The translations under genes were made by a program, and so were the position numbers. A stretch of DNA of 64,000 nt, from NCBI GenBank assembly GCA_963737425.1, contig CAVTSX010000009.1, forward strand, positions 310,001 to 374,000, written 5' to 3'. This document shows positions 40,684 through 49,213 of the stretch, piece by piece. Numbering within the stretch: position 1 is the stretch's first letter; each line of letters opens with the position of its first letter. The DNA comes from DASXRA01 sp963737425 (lineage in GTDB: Bacteria > Actinomycetota > Actinomycetes > Mycobacteriales > Jatrophihabitantaceae). Under the pieces are notes generated by a model. It ran no database searches and was not told the origin of the DNA. It worked only from the letters and a program-made list of their open reading frames with translations.

Positions 40684-43600
40684 ATGATTAGGAGACCGTA
40701 CAAGAAGGCGATGGTGGCGAGTTTCTCGGCTGTTGTTGCGTTGACCGCGGGCGGGAGTGCAGCGCTGGCGTCAATACCCAATAGCAGCACCGGGATCTAC
40801 ACCGGATGCCGTAACACGTCAACGGGCGCACTGCGAGTCATCGACTACCAAGCCGGTAAACGATGCACCTCGTCCGAGCAGACGATCACCTGGAATGCCA
40901 AGGGTCCGACAGGTGCTACCGGCGCTACCGGTGCCAGGGGAGCAACGGGCGCTACCGGCGCTACCGGTGCCAGGGGAGCAACGGGCGCAACGGGCGCTAC
41001 CGGTGCCAAGGGAGCCACCGGCGCTACCGGTGCTCAGGGCATTCAAGGTATCCAGGGACTTCCCGGCGCGAAGGGGGCCACGGGAGCCACTGGCCCGACC
41101 GGCCCTCAGGGCATTCAAGGTGCCCAGGGGCTCCGTGGACTTACCGGCCTGACTGGAGCCACGGGAGCAGTTGGTCCCGCTGGCCCGGCCGGCGCGAAGG
41201 GCGCCACCGGTGCTACTGGTGCGACCGGCACGACCGGCGCGCAGGGTGTTCAGGGTGTGCCAGGCGCAACCGGTTCCCCGGGAGCGACTGGCCCAGCCGG
41301 CGCAACCGGTGCCACGGGCGCGACGGGCGCGACTGGCGTCAAGGGCGACACCGGCACCAACGGTGTCGACGGCACCAACGGCGACAAGGGTGAGACCGGC
41401 GCACAGGGTATCCAGGGCGAGCAGGGCCTCCAGGGGCTCCCGGGCGTCCAGGGCATCCAGGGCGAAACCGGTGCCACCGGCCCGCAAGGTATCCAAGGCG
41501 AGACCGGCGCTGCCGGCACCAACGGCACCAACGGTGTCGACGGCACCAACGGCGAGACCGGCGCTGCCGGCACCAACGGCACCAACGGTGTCGACGGCAC
41601 CAACGGCGAGACCGGCGCTGCTGGCACCAACGGCACCAACGGTGTCGACGGCACCAACGGCGACAAGGGTGAGACCGGCGCACAGGGTATCCAGGGCGAG
41701 CAGGGCCTCCAGGGGCTCCCGGGCGTCCAGGGCATCCAGGGCGAAACCGGTGCCACCGGCCCGCAAGGTATCCAAGGCGAGACCGGCGCTGCCGGCACCA
41801 ACGGCACCAACGGTGTCGACGGCACCAACGGCGAGACCGGCGCTGCCGGCACCAACGGCACCAACGGTGTCGACGGCACCAACGGCGAGACCGGCGCTGC
41901 TGGCACCAACGGCACCAACGGTGTCGACGGCACCAACGGCGACAAGGGTGAGACCGGCGCACAGGGTATCCAGGGCGAGCAGGGCCTCCAGGGGCTCCCG
42001 GGCGTCCAGGGCATCCAGGGCGAAACCGGTGCCACCGGCCCGCAAGGTATCCAAGGCGAGACCGGCGCTGCCGGCACCAACGGCACCAACGGTGTCGACG
42101 GCACCAACGGCGAGACCGGCGCTGCTGGCACCAACGGCACCAACGGTGTCGACGGCACCAACGGCGACAAGGGTGACACCGGCGCAACCGGCGCACAGGG
42201 TATCCAGGGCGAGCAGGGCCTCCAGGGGCTCCCGGGCGTCCAGGGCATCCAAGGCGAGACTGGGGCTATCGGCCCGCAGGGCGTCCAGGGCGCGACCGGC
42301 ACCAACGGCACCAACGGCGACAAAGGTGACACCGGCGCAACCGGCGCACAGGGTATCCAGGGCGAGCAGGGCCTCCAGGGGCTCCCGGGCGTCCAGGGCA
42401 TCCAAGGCGAGACTGGGGCTATCGGCCCGCAGGGCGTCCAGGGTGAGACCGGCGCTGCCGGCACCAACGGCACCAACGGCGTCGACGGCACCCAGGGCGA
42501 CAAGGGTGACACCGGCGCAACCGGCGCACAGGGTATCCAGGGCGAGCAGGGCCTCCAGGGGCTCCCGGGCGTCCAGGGCATCCAAGGCGAGACTGGGGCT
42601 ATCGGCCCGCAGGGCGTCCAGGGTGAGACCGGCACCAACGGCACCAACGGCACCAACGGCGTCGACGGCACCCAGGGCGACAAGGGTGACACCGGCGCAA
42701 CCGGCGCACAGGGTATCCAGGGCGAGCAGGGCCTCCAGGGGCTCCCGGGCGTCCAGGGCATCCAAGGCGAGACCGGGGCTATCGGCCCGCAGGGCGTCCA
42801 GGGTGAGACCGGCGCTGCCGGCACCAACGGCACCAACGGCGTCGACGGCACCCAGGGCGACAAGGGTGACACCGGCGCAACCGGCGCACAGGGTATCCAG
42901 GGCGAGCAGGGCCTCCAGGGGCTCCCGGGCGTCCAGGGCATCCAAGGCGAGACCGGGGCTATCGGCCCGCAGGGCGTCCAGGGTGAGACCGGCGCTGCCG
43001 GCACCAACGGCACCAACGGCACCAACGGCATCGATGGCACCAACGGCACCGACGGCGCTACCGGCGCTCCCGGAGCCAAGGGCGACAAGGGTGACACCGG
43101 CGAGATCGGCCCACAGGGCATCGCTGGCATCGATGGCGTCCCCGGCACTGCCGGCGCTGACGGCGACAACGGCGCGAGCGCCTACGACGTCGCAGTTGCT
43201 AACGGCTGTGTGTCCGCCGACGACCCAGAGTTGCAGTGCACAACCGAGGAGTGGCTGGCCTCGCTAGTCGGTCCTCAGGGCACCGCGGGAACGAACGGCG
43301 CTGCCGGCACCAACGGCACCAACGGCACCGACGGCACGCAGGGCACGCAGGGTCTGCCCGGCGCGACTGGTGCCGAAGGCGCCATTGGCCCGCAGGGTCC
43401 GAAGGGCGACAAGGGTGACACCGGCGCCACCGGCACGGCCGGCGCAACCGGCGCGACTGGTCCGACCGGCGCAACCGGCCCGGCAGGCACGAACGGCACC
43501 AACGGCGCGACCGGCGCGATCGTCGAGAACGGCTCGTCGCTCGGCTCGGTCAGTGGGTCGGCCACGTCCTACGTGTTCCTCGGTGCGAACTCCAGTGAGC

Positions 43601-43881
43601 CGTCGGCGCAGCAGCCTTCGCCGGTCTCCGGGACGGTGTCCAACGTGTTCGTGCAGCTCTCGGCGGCGCCGGGAAGTTCGAACAGTTGGACGTTCACCCT
43701 CATGAAGAACGGTGTGGCGACCACGAACACCTGCGCCATCTCGGGCAGCAGCGCCACGTCGTGCTCTGACACCACGCACCCGGTGACGATTGCGCAGGGC
43801 GACAGGCTCGACCTGCGCGCGGCACCGACCAGCAACCCCAGCACCGCGAACATCGCGTTCTCGTTCAAGGTGACGCCGTAA
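40684..43881 (+). CDS. Secreted collagen-like (Gly-X-Y repeat) protein
   Basis: 1065 aa. Signal peptide residues 1-30 (VASFSAVVALTAGGSAALAS). Residues 31-73 are the short N-terminal domain common in actinobacterial collagen-like proteins (STGIYTGCRNTSTGALRVID, two Cys). From residue 74 about 280 Gly-X-Y triplets follow, mostly GAT, GIQ, GTN and GVD, with one break (~830-862: SAYDVAVANGC ... EEWLASLVG, a capping module seen in other collagen-like proteins). The last ~120 residues form a globular beta-rich domain (SATSYVFLGANSSEPSAQQP ... AFSFKVTP), perhaps the trimerisation or tip domain. ATG 40684 has GGGGGGAG well spaced; GTG 40678 is too close. No LPxTG anchor, so probably released or bound non-covalently. 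Confidence 0.93.
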   Translation: MIRRPYKKAMVASFSAVVALTAGGSAALASIPNSSTGIYTGCRNTSTGALRVIDYQAGKRCTSSEQTITWNAKGPTGATGATGARGATGATGATGARGATGATGATGAKGATGATGAQGIQGIQGLPGAKGATGATGPTGPQGIQGAQGLRGLTGLTGATGAVGPAGPAGAKGATGATGATGTTGAQGVQGVPGATGSPGATGPAGATGATGATGATGVKGDTGTNGVDGTNGDKGETGAQGIQGEQGLQGLPGVQGIQGETGATGPQGIQGETGAAGTNGTNGVDGTNGETGAAGTNGTNGVDGTNGETGAAGTNGTNGVDGTNGDKGETGAQGIQGEQGLQGLPGVQGIQGETGATGPQGIQGETGAAGTNGTNGVDGTNGETGAAGTNGTNGVDGTNGETGAAGTNGTNGVDGTNGDKGETGAQGIQGEQGLQGLPGVQGIQGETGATGPQGIQGETGAAGTNGTNGVDGTNGETGAAGTNGTNGVDGTNGDKGDTGATGAQGIQGEQGLQGLPGVQGIQGETGAIGPQGVQGATGTNGTNGDKGDTGATGAQGIQGEQGLQGLPGVQGIQGETGAIGPQGVQGETGAAGTNGTNGVDGTQGDKGDTGATGAQGIQGEQGLQGLPGVQGIQGETGAIGPQGVQGETGTNGTNGTNGVDGTQGDKGDTGATGAQGIQGEQGLQGLPGVQGIQGETGAIGPQGVQGETGAAGTNGTNGVDGTQGDKGDTGATGAQGIQGEQGLQGLPGVQGIQGETGAIGPQGVQGETGAAGTNGTNGTNGIDGTNGTDGATGAPGAKGDKGDTGEIGPQGIAGIDGVPGTAGADGDNGASAYDVAVANGCVSADDPELQCTTEEWLASLVGPQGTAGTNGAAGTNGTNGTDGTQGTQGLPGATGAEGAIGPQGPKGDKGDTGATGTAGATGATGPTGATGPAGTNGTNGATGAIVENGSSLGSVSGSATSYVFLGANSSEPSAQQPSPVSGTVSNVFVQLSAAPGSSNSWTFTLMKNGVATTNTCAISGSSATSCSDTTHPVTIAQGDRLDLRAAPTSNPSTANIAFSFKVTP
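41383..43060 (+). repeat. Long tandem DNA repeats inside the collagen-like gene
   Basis: A 279-bp unit (93 residues) begins at 41383, 41662 and 41941, the last copy shortened by loss of one inner repeat. A second unit type begins at 42166, 42319, 42499, 42679 and 42859: one copy of 153 bp, then 180-bp (60-residue) units. Within the 279-bp unit a 45-bp (15-residue) subunit encoding GETGAAGTNGTNGVD repeats up to three times. Copies are almost identical, including third codon bases, which indicates very recent duplication or gene conversion. Length should vary between strains. Confidence 0.9.
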
Positions 43882-43886
43882 CAACA

Positions 43887-43926
43887 CCGGGTGACTGGCG
43901 GTGGCACTTCGCCGCCAGCCACCCGG
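43887..43926 (+). terminator. Strong hairpin after the collagen-like gene
   Basis: CCGGGTGACTGGCGG and CCGCCAGCCACCCGG pair over 15 bases with one mismatch and a 10-base loop, starting 6 bases after the stop codon. No U-run follows, as is common in actinobacteria. It probably ends the matrix-locus transcript. Confidence 0.75.
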
Positions 43927-44089
43927 CCAGCTTCACGGTGTACGCGATATGTACGAGTTGAGGGGCGGCTGACGGCTTCCGTCGCCGGCCGCCCCTCGAC
44001 CTTGGGTCTTTGGTCACCAAATTCGTGCAGCCAGTACCGCAAACTCAGAATTCACGTAGAATTAACAAACCAATAGAGAGAAGACAACC

Positions 44090-44593
44090 ATGTCCACGCT
44101 CGAGAAAGTCACTGTCCAGGACAGTGCCGCGCCAGCCAAATCCAATCACAGCCGCCTGATCATGGGAATTCTGCTCATCGCCGCGCTAATCGTTGGTGGG
44201 GCCGTTGGATTCTTCGTCCAGAACGCCACGGCAAGCTCACCGTCCGGCCTAGGCCAGTCAGCGTCGGCCGTGGCAACCAAGATCGGCTGCACCAACTACG
44301 TCCAGGAAGCGCAGCACAACACGACGGTCTACTCATACCGTGACGCCGGAACCTGTACCGCCAACGGCGTGGTTCTTCGCGTAGTCACCTTCGACAGCGT
44401 CGCTGACGGCAATGCCTACGGCACTCTGCTTCGCGGTCTGATCCCGGTGCTGCACCCCAAGTGGGTCGGTGCCACCTACGCCGCGGGCAACGGCTGGAAT
44501 GTCGCGGACTCGATCAACCTGACGCCGGCAGCAGCCAAAGCCGTGGTAGCAAAGCTCGGGCAGGGCCAGACTTACATAATCCCGTCCAGCTAG
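44090..44593 (+). CDS. Single-pass membrane protein with extracytoplasmic domain
   Basis: 167 aa. Residues 1-23 cytoplasmic, 24-46 a helix (IMGILLIAALIVGGAVGFFV), then ~120 residues outside, with two cysteines (KIGCTNYV; GTCTANG) that may form a disulfide, and a beta-rich stretch VVLRVVTFDSVADGNAY. GAGAGAAG lies before ATG. A good -10 box, TAGAAT, is at 44057-44062, giving it its own promoter after the collagen gene terminator. Family unknown; proximity suggests, but does not prove, a matrix role. Confidence 0.7.
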   Translation: MSTLEKVTVQDSAAPAKSNHSRLIMGILLIAALIVGGAVGFFVQNATASSPSGLGQSASAVATKIGCTNYVQEAQHNTTVYSYRDAGTCTANGVVLRVVTFDSVADGNAYGTLLRGLIPVLHPKWVGATYAAGNGWNVADSINLTPAAAKAVVAKLGQGQTYIIPSS

Positions 44594-44648
44594 ACAGCCG
44601 AGATCGTTACGGTCCGACACCGTGGTCGGAGTCCGCGCTGGCACACTC

Positions 44649-44704
44649 TTGATCACCTCTGCCGAAGCCGCGAGCAATGGCGGATCCAGCAGAGATGATC
44701 AAGA
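44649..44704. repeat. 56-bp dispersed hairpin element, copy B
   Basis: Arms TTGATCACCTCTG and CAGAGATGATCAA pair with one mismatch that a G-T pair would tolerate in RNA. Otherwise as copy A at 29804-29859 (52 of 56 bases identical). It begins 56 bases after the stop of the membrane-protein gene, so it may act as a transcript end, or be a mobile palindrome of the REP or MITE kind. Confidence 0.8.
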
Positions 44705-44776
44705 CCTGACGGGAAGAATGGGAGCGCCGCACGCGAGGCCGCTGGTGCGGCCCGCTGGCATTTCTGAGGGAGAAAC

Positions 44777-45364
44777 ATGCTTGATCTGCAACCTGTGACC
44801 AGCACGCTCGCCGATCTCGTCACCGGTGTCGGTGATGATCAACTCGACGCGCCGACGCCGTGTCCGGGCACGCCGGTCGGCGCCATACTCGATCACATGG
44901 CCGGATTCGCGCTGGCGTTCACCGCAGCCGCGAACCACACCGAGCCCCCTGGCGGCAGTCGGCCACCGTCGGCCAGCGCGTCCCGGCTGGCCGACGACTG
45001 GCGCACGCTGATACCGGCCAGGCTCGCCGAGCTAGCCGATGCGTGGCGTGACGAGGCCGCGTGGTCGGGCATGACGAAGGCCGGTGGCCTGGACCTGCCC
45101 AGCGAGATCGCCGGCGTTATCGCGCTGGACGAAGTCGTCGTGCACGGCTGGGACCTCGCGGTCGCCACCGCTCAGCCCTACGCCGTCGAACCGCTCCTGC
45201 TCGAAGCGGTCTACGGATTCGTGCGCGGCTCGGCCGAGCAGAACCCGCAGGGCACGCCGGGCCTGTTCGGGCCGCCGATCTTCCTGCCCGACGACGCCCC
45301 GCTACTCGATCGCGTCATCGGCCTCGCCGGCCGCGACCCCAACTGGGCGCCCACGTCCACCTGA
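44777..45364 (+). CDS. TIGR03086-type DinB-like metal-binding protein
   Basis: 195 aa. The N-terminal part LDDLVTGVGD-like region with APTPCPGTPVGAILDHMAGF carries the first conserved His of the mycothiol-dependent maleylpyruvate isomerase/DinB four-helix fold, and ALDEVVVHGWDLAVATAQPY carries HGWDLA, the second metal-site His typical of the family. A mycothiol-using transferase or isomerase is the general expectation in actinobacteria. GAGGGAG precedes ATG. Confidence 0.85.
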   Translation: MLDLQPVTSTLADLVTGVGDDQLDAPTPCPGTPVGAILDHMAGFALAFTAAANHTEPPGGSRPPSASASRLADDWRTLIPARLAELADAWRDEAAWSGMTKAGGLDLPSEIAGVIALDEVVVHGWDLAVATAQPYAVEPLLLEAVYGFVRGSAEQNPQGTPGLFGPPIFLPDDAPLLDRVIGLAGRDPNWAPTST

Positions 45365-45432
45365 CCGGCTGCTTGCCCGATCACAGCTCCTGCTGCTGAT
45401 CGGGAGCGTCATGGTTGAGCGCAGTGCGGCGG

Positions 45433-46182
45433 CTACTTGTGGTTGACGGCGAGCCATTCGGCGAAGGTGGTCTTGCCAAGGCGCGCGTCCGGGCCGGCGG
45501 TGATCGAGTCGTCGGTGAGCTCGGTGCCGAAGTAGCGGGCGTGCTCGTCGCCAACCACCGTGCGCGGGTCGTTGTCCGCGGCGAGGACGTCGCGGACCAG
45601 GTCGGCGAAACTGATCGCGGCCGGGCCCGCTATCTCGACGACACCGTTGGCCGGGTCGGACGCCGCGACCTCGGTGACCGCGGCGGCCACGTCCTCGGCG
45701 GCGATCGGCTGGAGGTTGGCGGTGGGAACGAGCACGGTGTCGCCGACGGTGGCGGCGTCGGCCGTGGCGCGCAGGAACTCGAAGAACTGCGTGGAACGGA
45801 CGATCGTGTACGGCTGTCCCGCGGCTTCGATCAGCTGCTCCTGGGCAATCTTGGCGCGCATGTAGCCGCTGTCGGGGACGCGGTCGGCGCCGACGATGGT
45901 GAGCGCAACGTGGTGCCCGACTCCCGCGTTCACCTCGGCCTTGAGCAGGTTCTGTCCTGCGGTCTGGAAGAACTCGAGAACGGCGGCATCCTCGAAGGAC
46001 GGCGAGTTGGCCAGGTCAACGACCACATGCGCGCCGGCGAGCGCCGCGTCCAGGCCCTCGCCGGTGATCGTGTCGACCCCGGTGTTGGGCGAGGCCGCGA
46101 CCGCCTCGTGTCCGCGCGCACGCAGGTTCTGGACGACTTTGCTGCCGATCAACCCGGTGCCGCCGATAACCACGATCTTCAT
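45433..46182 (-). CDS. NmrA-like NAD(P)-binding oxidoreductase (atypical SDR)
   Basis: 249 aa. IVVIGGTGLIGSKVVQNLRA gives the GxxGxxG dinucleotide motif at residues 7-13; no basic residue follows strand 2, so NADH or no catalytic cofactor use is possible. VALTIVGADRVPDSGYMRAK contains the Y-x3-K pair of active SDRs, and YTIVRSTQFFEF is typical of the NmrA group. Such genes often accompany ECF41 sigma factors, but that sigma gene lies 28 kb away here. It is followed by the larger LAL regulator gene on the same strand's far side and may be its target. Confidence 0.85.
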   Translation of the reverse strand: MKIVVIGGTGLIGSKVVQNLRARGHEAVAASPNTGVDTITGEGLDAALAGAHVVVDLANSPSFEDAAVLEFFQTAGQNLLKAEVNAGVGHHVALTIVGADRVPDSGYMRAKIAQEQLIEAAGQPYTIVRSTQFFEFLRATADAATVGDTVLVPTANLQPIAAEDVAAAVTEVAASDPANGVVEIAGPAAISFADLVRDVLAADNDPRTVVGDEHARYFGTELTDDSITAGPDARLGKTTFAEWLAVNHK

Positions 46183-46285
46183 GTCTTTCGCCTTTCGCTG
46201 CGGATCCCCGGACGCACGAGTTGCGTCGGCGGGGTGTGCTGCTCACTTTGGCGAGACGCGGCGACGAACGAGTCCGTGAAGCTCC

Positions 46286-49102
46286 CTAGTCACGGTCCCT
46301 GGCGGCGTGACGCGGGACGCCGGCCAAGGCGCGACGAAGCTCCTTACGCGAGCTGATGTCGAGCTTGGGAAACACTTTGCGCAGGTGGTACTCGACCGTG
46401 CGCGCACTGATGAACAGCTGCGCGCCGATTTCCGGGTTCGTCAGCCCGTCTCTTGCCAGTCGGGCGATCTGCGCTTCCTGCGGGGTGAGCAGGTTGAGCG
46501 TGTCCGCAGTGCGTCTGCGCGCGCTCTCGCCGGTGGCCAAGAGCTCGCGCCGGGTTCGTTCAGCGAAGGCGTCCGCGCCGAAGCGATTGAACAGCTCGTG
46601 TGCGGCTCCGAGTTGCCGGCGGGCGTCCAGTCGACGATTCTCGCGGCGCAGCCATTCGCCATAGACGAGCTGGGCTCTGCCCAGGTGGAGGGCGAAGCGG
46701 CCACGAGAAAGGCGCGTGACGGCCTCCTCGTAGAGGGCTGCGGCAGCAGGGCCGTCGGCCAGCAACGCGCGCGAGCGGGCCTCAAGCCCAAGTCCCCAAT
46801 CCGTGTTGGACGCCCGTGTTCGTTCGGCAAGGCGCTCGACGGCCGCCACGGCGAGCTCGGGGCGTCCGCTGCGGACAGCCGCCTCGACCATCTCGACCAG
46901 GACCAAGGCGTACAAGCCGAGTCCCTCGTGCGAGGTTGCCTGCTCGGCTGCGGTGGCCGCTTCCTCGTAGCGGGCGAGACCGTTGAAGAGCACCGCGCGT
47001 GAACATCCGATCATGCTCAACGCCAGGCCCTGCCCCCTGGCGATCGCGTCATGTTGTGCTGCCTCGAGCAGCGGAAGGGCCAGGGCCTCGTCGCCGCGGT
47101 AGGCCGCAAGCATCGGCGTCGTGTAGAGCAAGGGCGCGGTGCCGGTCTGCTGCGTGATGGCAGCGGACTCCTCCATCAGCGCCGACGCCGCCGCGAACTC
47201 CCCGGCGTGGAGATGCACGCCCGCGCGATAGCTGGCCGCGATTGGCAGAACGCTCAGCTCACCGGCCTCACGTGCGACGCGTACTCCCCGGCTGGCCAAC
47301 TCGTCCCACGCCTCGTCGTCCCACAGGTCTGATGCCATGCGGCACGCCAGCCACAGCCAGCGGTTGACGTCGGCGGCGTCCTCGTCGGCGCGGCGAAACG
47401 CGTCCAACGCCACCCGCAGTGGCGGCACGCCCGCTGGAAAGCCCTCGGTCACCATCGTTGACAGACCGCGCACAAGAAGATCAATAGCGTCCGGCAGCGG
47501 CGCCGGCTCGGCGAGGGCGGCTGCGGCCACCTCTCGCAATTCCTCGCGGTGATCGCCGAGGCTACCGGCGAAGATCGCCGCTGCAAGCGCCTCGAGGTAG
47601 GTCTCTCGCGCCAGACCTGTGTCAAACGCGGCCAGGCGCCTGGCGGCATCGAGCAGCAACGGCAATGCGTCGCTGCCACGTCTGAGCGAGAACGCGATCT
47701 GGGCGCGCAGCCGTTGCAAGCGCGCGCGCTGATATTCGTCCAGTGGGCAGAGATCCGCCGTGGCTAGCAGCGCCGCCGCCGCGTTGGGGTCGGCCGCCTC
47801 GATCTTGGCCCGGGCGCCGGCGAGCGCACGCGCCCCCCGCCGCGACGGATCAGGCGTCAGCTCGGCCGCTCGCTGCAGGAATGCGGCCGCCGCGGCGGCG
47901 CCACCACGACGCTGCGCACGTGCGGCCGAGCGCTCCAGCTCGGCGGCCACCGTCTCGTCGAGCCCCGTCGTCGCTTGCGCACGGTGCCACGCCCGCCGAT
48001 CGGGGTCCGCTTCGGCATCGGTGGCGTCGGACAGCGCACGGTGCACCTGCTGGCGATCGCGCGGCGAGGCTGCACCGTAGGCAGCGGATCGCACCAGCGG
48101 ATGCCGGAATCGCACGCGAGCCCCGAACTCCACCAGCCCAGTTGCCTCGGCGTACGCCGCCGCGTCAGGTCCGATCCCAAGTCGCTCCGCCGCGCGCCAG
48201 AGCAGGGTGACGTCGCCGAGGGGTTCAGCCGCCGCTATCAGCAGCAGGCGACCCGAATCGGGCGGGAGCGAGCCGACCCGGTGAACGAAGACTTGTTCGA
48301 TACGGCCGGTCAGCGAGCCGGCATGGGGAAGCCCGAACCCGCCCGCGAGCTCGGCCGGCGTCATTCCGCGAGGAAGTTCCAGCAGCGCAAGCGGATTACC
48401 GCGTGTTTCGGCGACGATTCGATCCCGGACCCGCTCGTCCAGCCGACCGGGAACCACCGATGCCAGCAACAGGCGGGCGTCACTGTCCGGCAGTCCCTCG
48501 ACGACCTGCTCGGGCAATCCGGCGAGCTCGGGTGCATCGCTGGGCTCGCGGACCGCGAACACCATGGCGATCCTCTCCGCGAACAGGCGCCGCGCTACAA
48601 AGGCCAGTGCCTGCGCGGAGGCCCGATCAAGCCACTGAGCATCATCGATCAGGCACACCAGCGGCTCGGCCTCGGCCGCCTCGGACAGCAGGCTCAAGAC
48701 CGCCAGGGCCACCACGAAGTGATCCGGGGGGCCGTCGTCCTGCAACCCGAACGCCACCCGCAGCGCATCGCGTTGCGGGCCCGGCAGCCCGGCCACCCGG
48801 TCGAGCATTGCCGCACACAGTTGATGCAGGCCGGCGTAGGCGAGTTCCATCTCTGACTGCACGCCGACAACGCGCACGATGCGACACCCTGCCGCTCGCT
48901 CGGCGACGAACTCGAGCAGGGCCGTCTTGCCGACGCCGGCCTCGCCGCGCAGGACCTGCACCGAACTCTGCCCGACCGCGACGCGCTGCAACTGCCGGTC
49001 GAGTGCTTCGCATTCGCTGCGGCGGCCCCGCAGCAACGGACTCCACAGCGAGCGGGGCGGCACACCGCGCCTGCTCGGAAAAGTCTGACTCGCCACCGAC
49101 AC
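46286..49102 (-). CDS. LuxR-family LAL regulator with N-terminal AAA/NACHT-like ATPase
   Basis: 938 aa. Walker A LRGEAGVGKTALLEFV at about residue 52, Walker B PLVCLIDDAQWLDRAS at about 147, a long alpha-solenoid/TPR-like middle (~300-850), and a LuxR helix-turn-helix at the end: LNLLTPQEAQIARLARDGLT followed by ISARTVEYHLRKVFPKLDIS. LAL proteins are ATP-dependent STAND-type activators that respond to small inducers. It is divergent from the GT4 gene, and a large nested palindrome lies between their starts. The NmrA-like gene follows 103 bases downstream on the same strand. Confidence 0.92.
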   Translation of the reverse strand: MSVASQTFPSRRGVPPRSLWSPLLRGRRSECEALDRQLQRVAVGQSSVQVLRGEAGVGKTALLEFVAERAAGCRIVRVVGVQSEMELAYAGLHQLCAAMLDRVAGLPGPQRDALRVAFGLQDDGPPDHFVVALAVLSLLSEAAEAEPLVCLIDDAQWLDRASAQALAFVARRLFAERIAMVFAVREPSDAPELAGLPEQVVEGLPDSDARLLLASVVPGRLDERVRDRIVAETRGNPLALLELPRGMTPAELAGGFGLPHAGSLTGRIEQVFVHRVGSLPPDSGRLLLIAAAEPLGDVTLLWRAAERLGIGPDAAAYAEATGLVEFGARVRFRHPLVRSAAYGAASPRDRQQVHRALSDATDAEADPDRRAWHRAQATTGLDETVAAELERSAARAQRRGGAAAAAAFLQRAAELTPDPSRRGARALAGARAKIEAADPNAAAALLATADLCPLDEYQRARLQRLRAQIAFSLRRGSDALPLLLDAARRLAAFDTGLARETYLEALAAAIFAGSLGDHREELREVAAAALAEPAPLPDAIDLLVRGLSTMVTEGFPAGVPPLRVALDAFRRADEDAADVNRWLWLACRMASDLWDDEAWDELASRGVRVAREAGELSVLPIAASYRAGVHLHAGEFAAASALMEESAAITQQTGTAPLLYTTPMLAAYRGDEALALPLLEAAQHDAIARGQGLALSMIGCSRAVLFNGLARYEEAATAAEQATSHEGLGLYALVLVEMVEAAVRSGRPELAVAAVERLAERTRASNTDWGLGLEARSRALLADGPAAAALYEEAVTRLSRGRFALHLGRAQLVYGEWLRRENRRLDARRQLGAAHELFNRFGADAFAERTRRELLATGESARRRTADTLNLLTPQEAQIARLARDGLTNPEIGAQLFISARTVEYHLRKVFPKLDISSRKELRRALAGVPRHAARDRD

Positions 49103-49120
49103 GAACGGTACCTAACCTGG

Positions 49121-49192
49121 CGTTGAGTGGTGCGTTCTGGCTCGAGTGGTGCGTTGTAACGCACCACTCGACGCGAAACGCACCACTCAACG
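49121..49192. promoter_or_regulatory. Nested perfect palindrome between the LAL regulator and GT4 genes
   Basis: CGTTGAGTGGTGCGTT (49121-49136) is exactly complementary to AACGCACCACTCAACG (49177-49192). Inside, CGAGTGGTGCGTT (49143-49155) and AACGCACCACTCG (49158-49170) form a second perfect 13-base palindrome with a 2-base spacer. The same 12-base word GAGTGGTGCGTT therefore occurs four times, two in each direction, in the 111 bases between divergent start codons. It could be a multi-site operator, a cruciform, or a copy of a genome-wide palindromic repeat. Confidence 0.85.
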
Positions 49193-49213
49193 GAGCGGCC
49201 CTAAGCTGTAGCC

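Noticed and set aside
40819..43169. Very long ORFs antisense or out of frame to the collagen-like gene
   Set aside because: They arise from the GC-rich Gly-codon periodicity (GGC/GCC); the sense frame has the signal peptide, ribosome site and domain logic.
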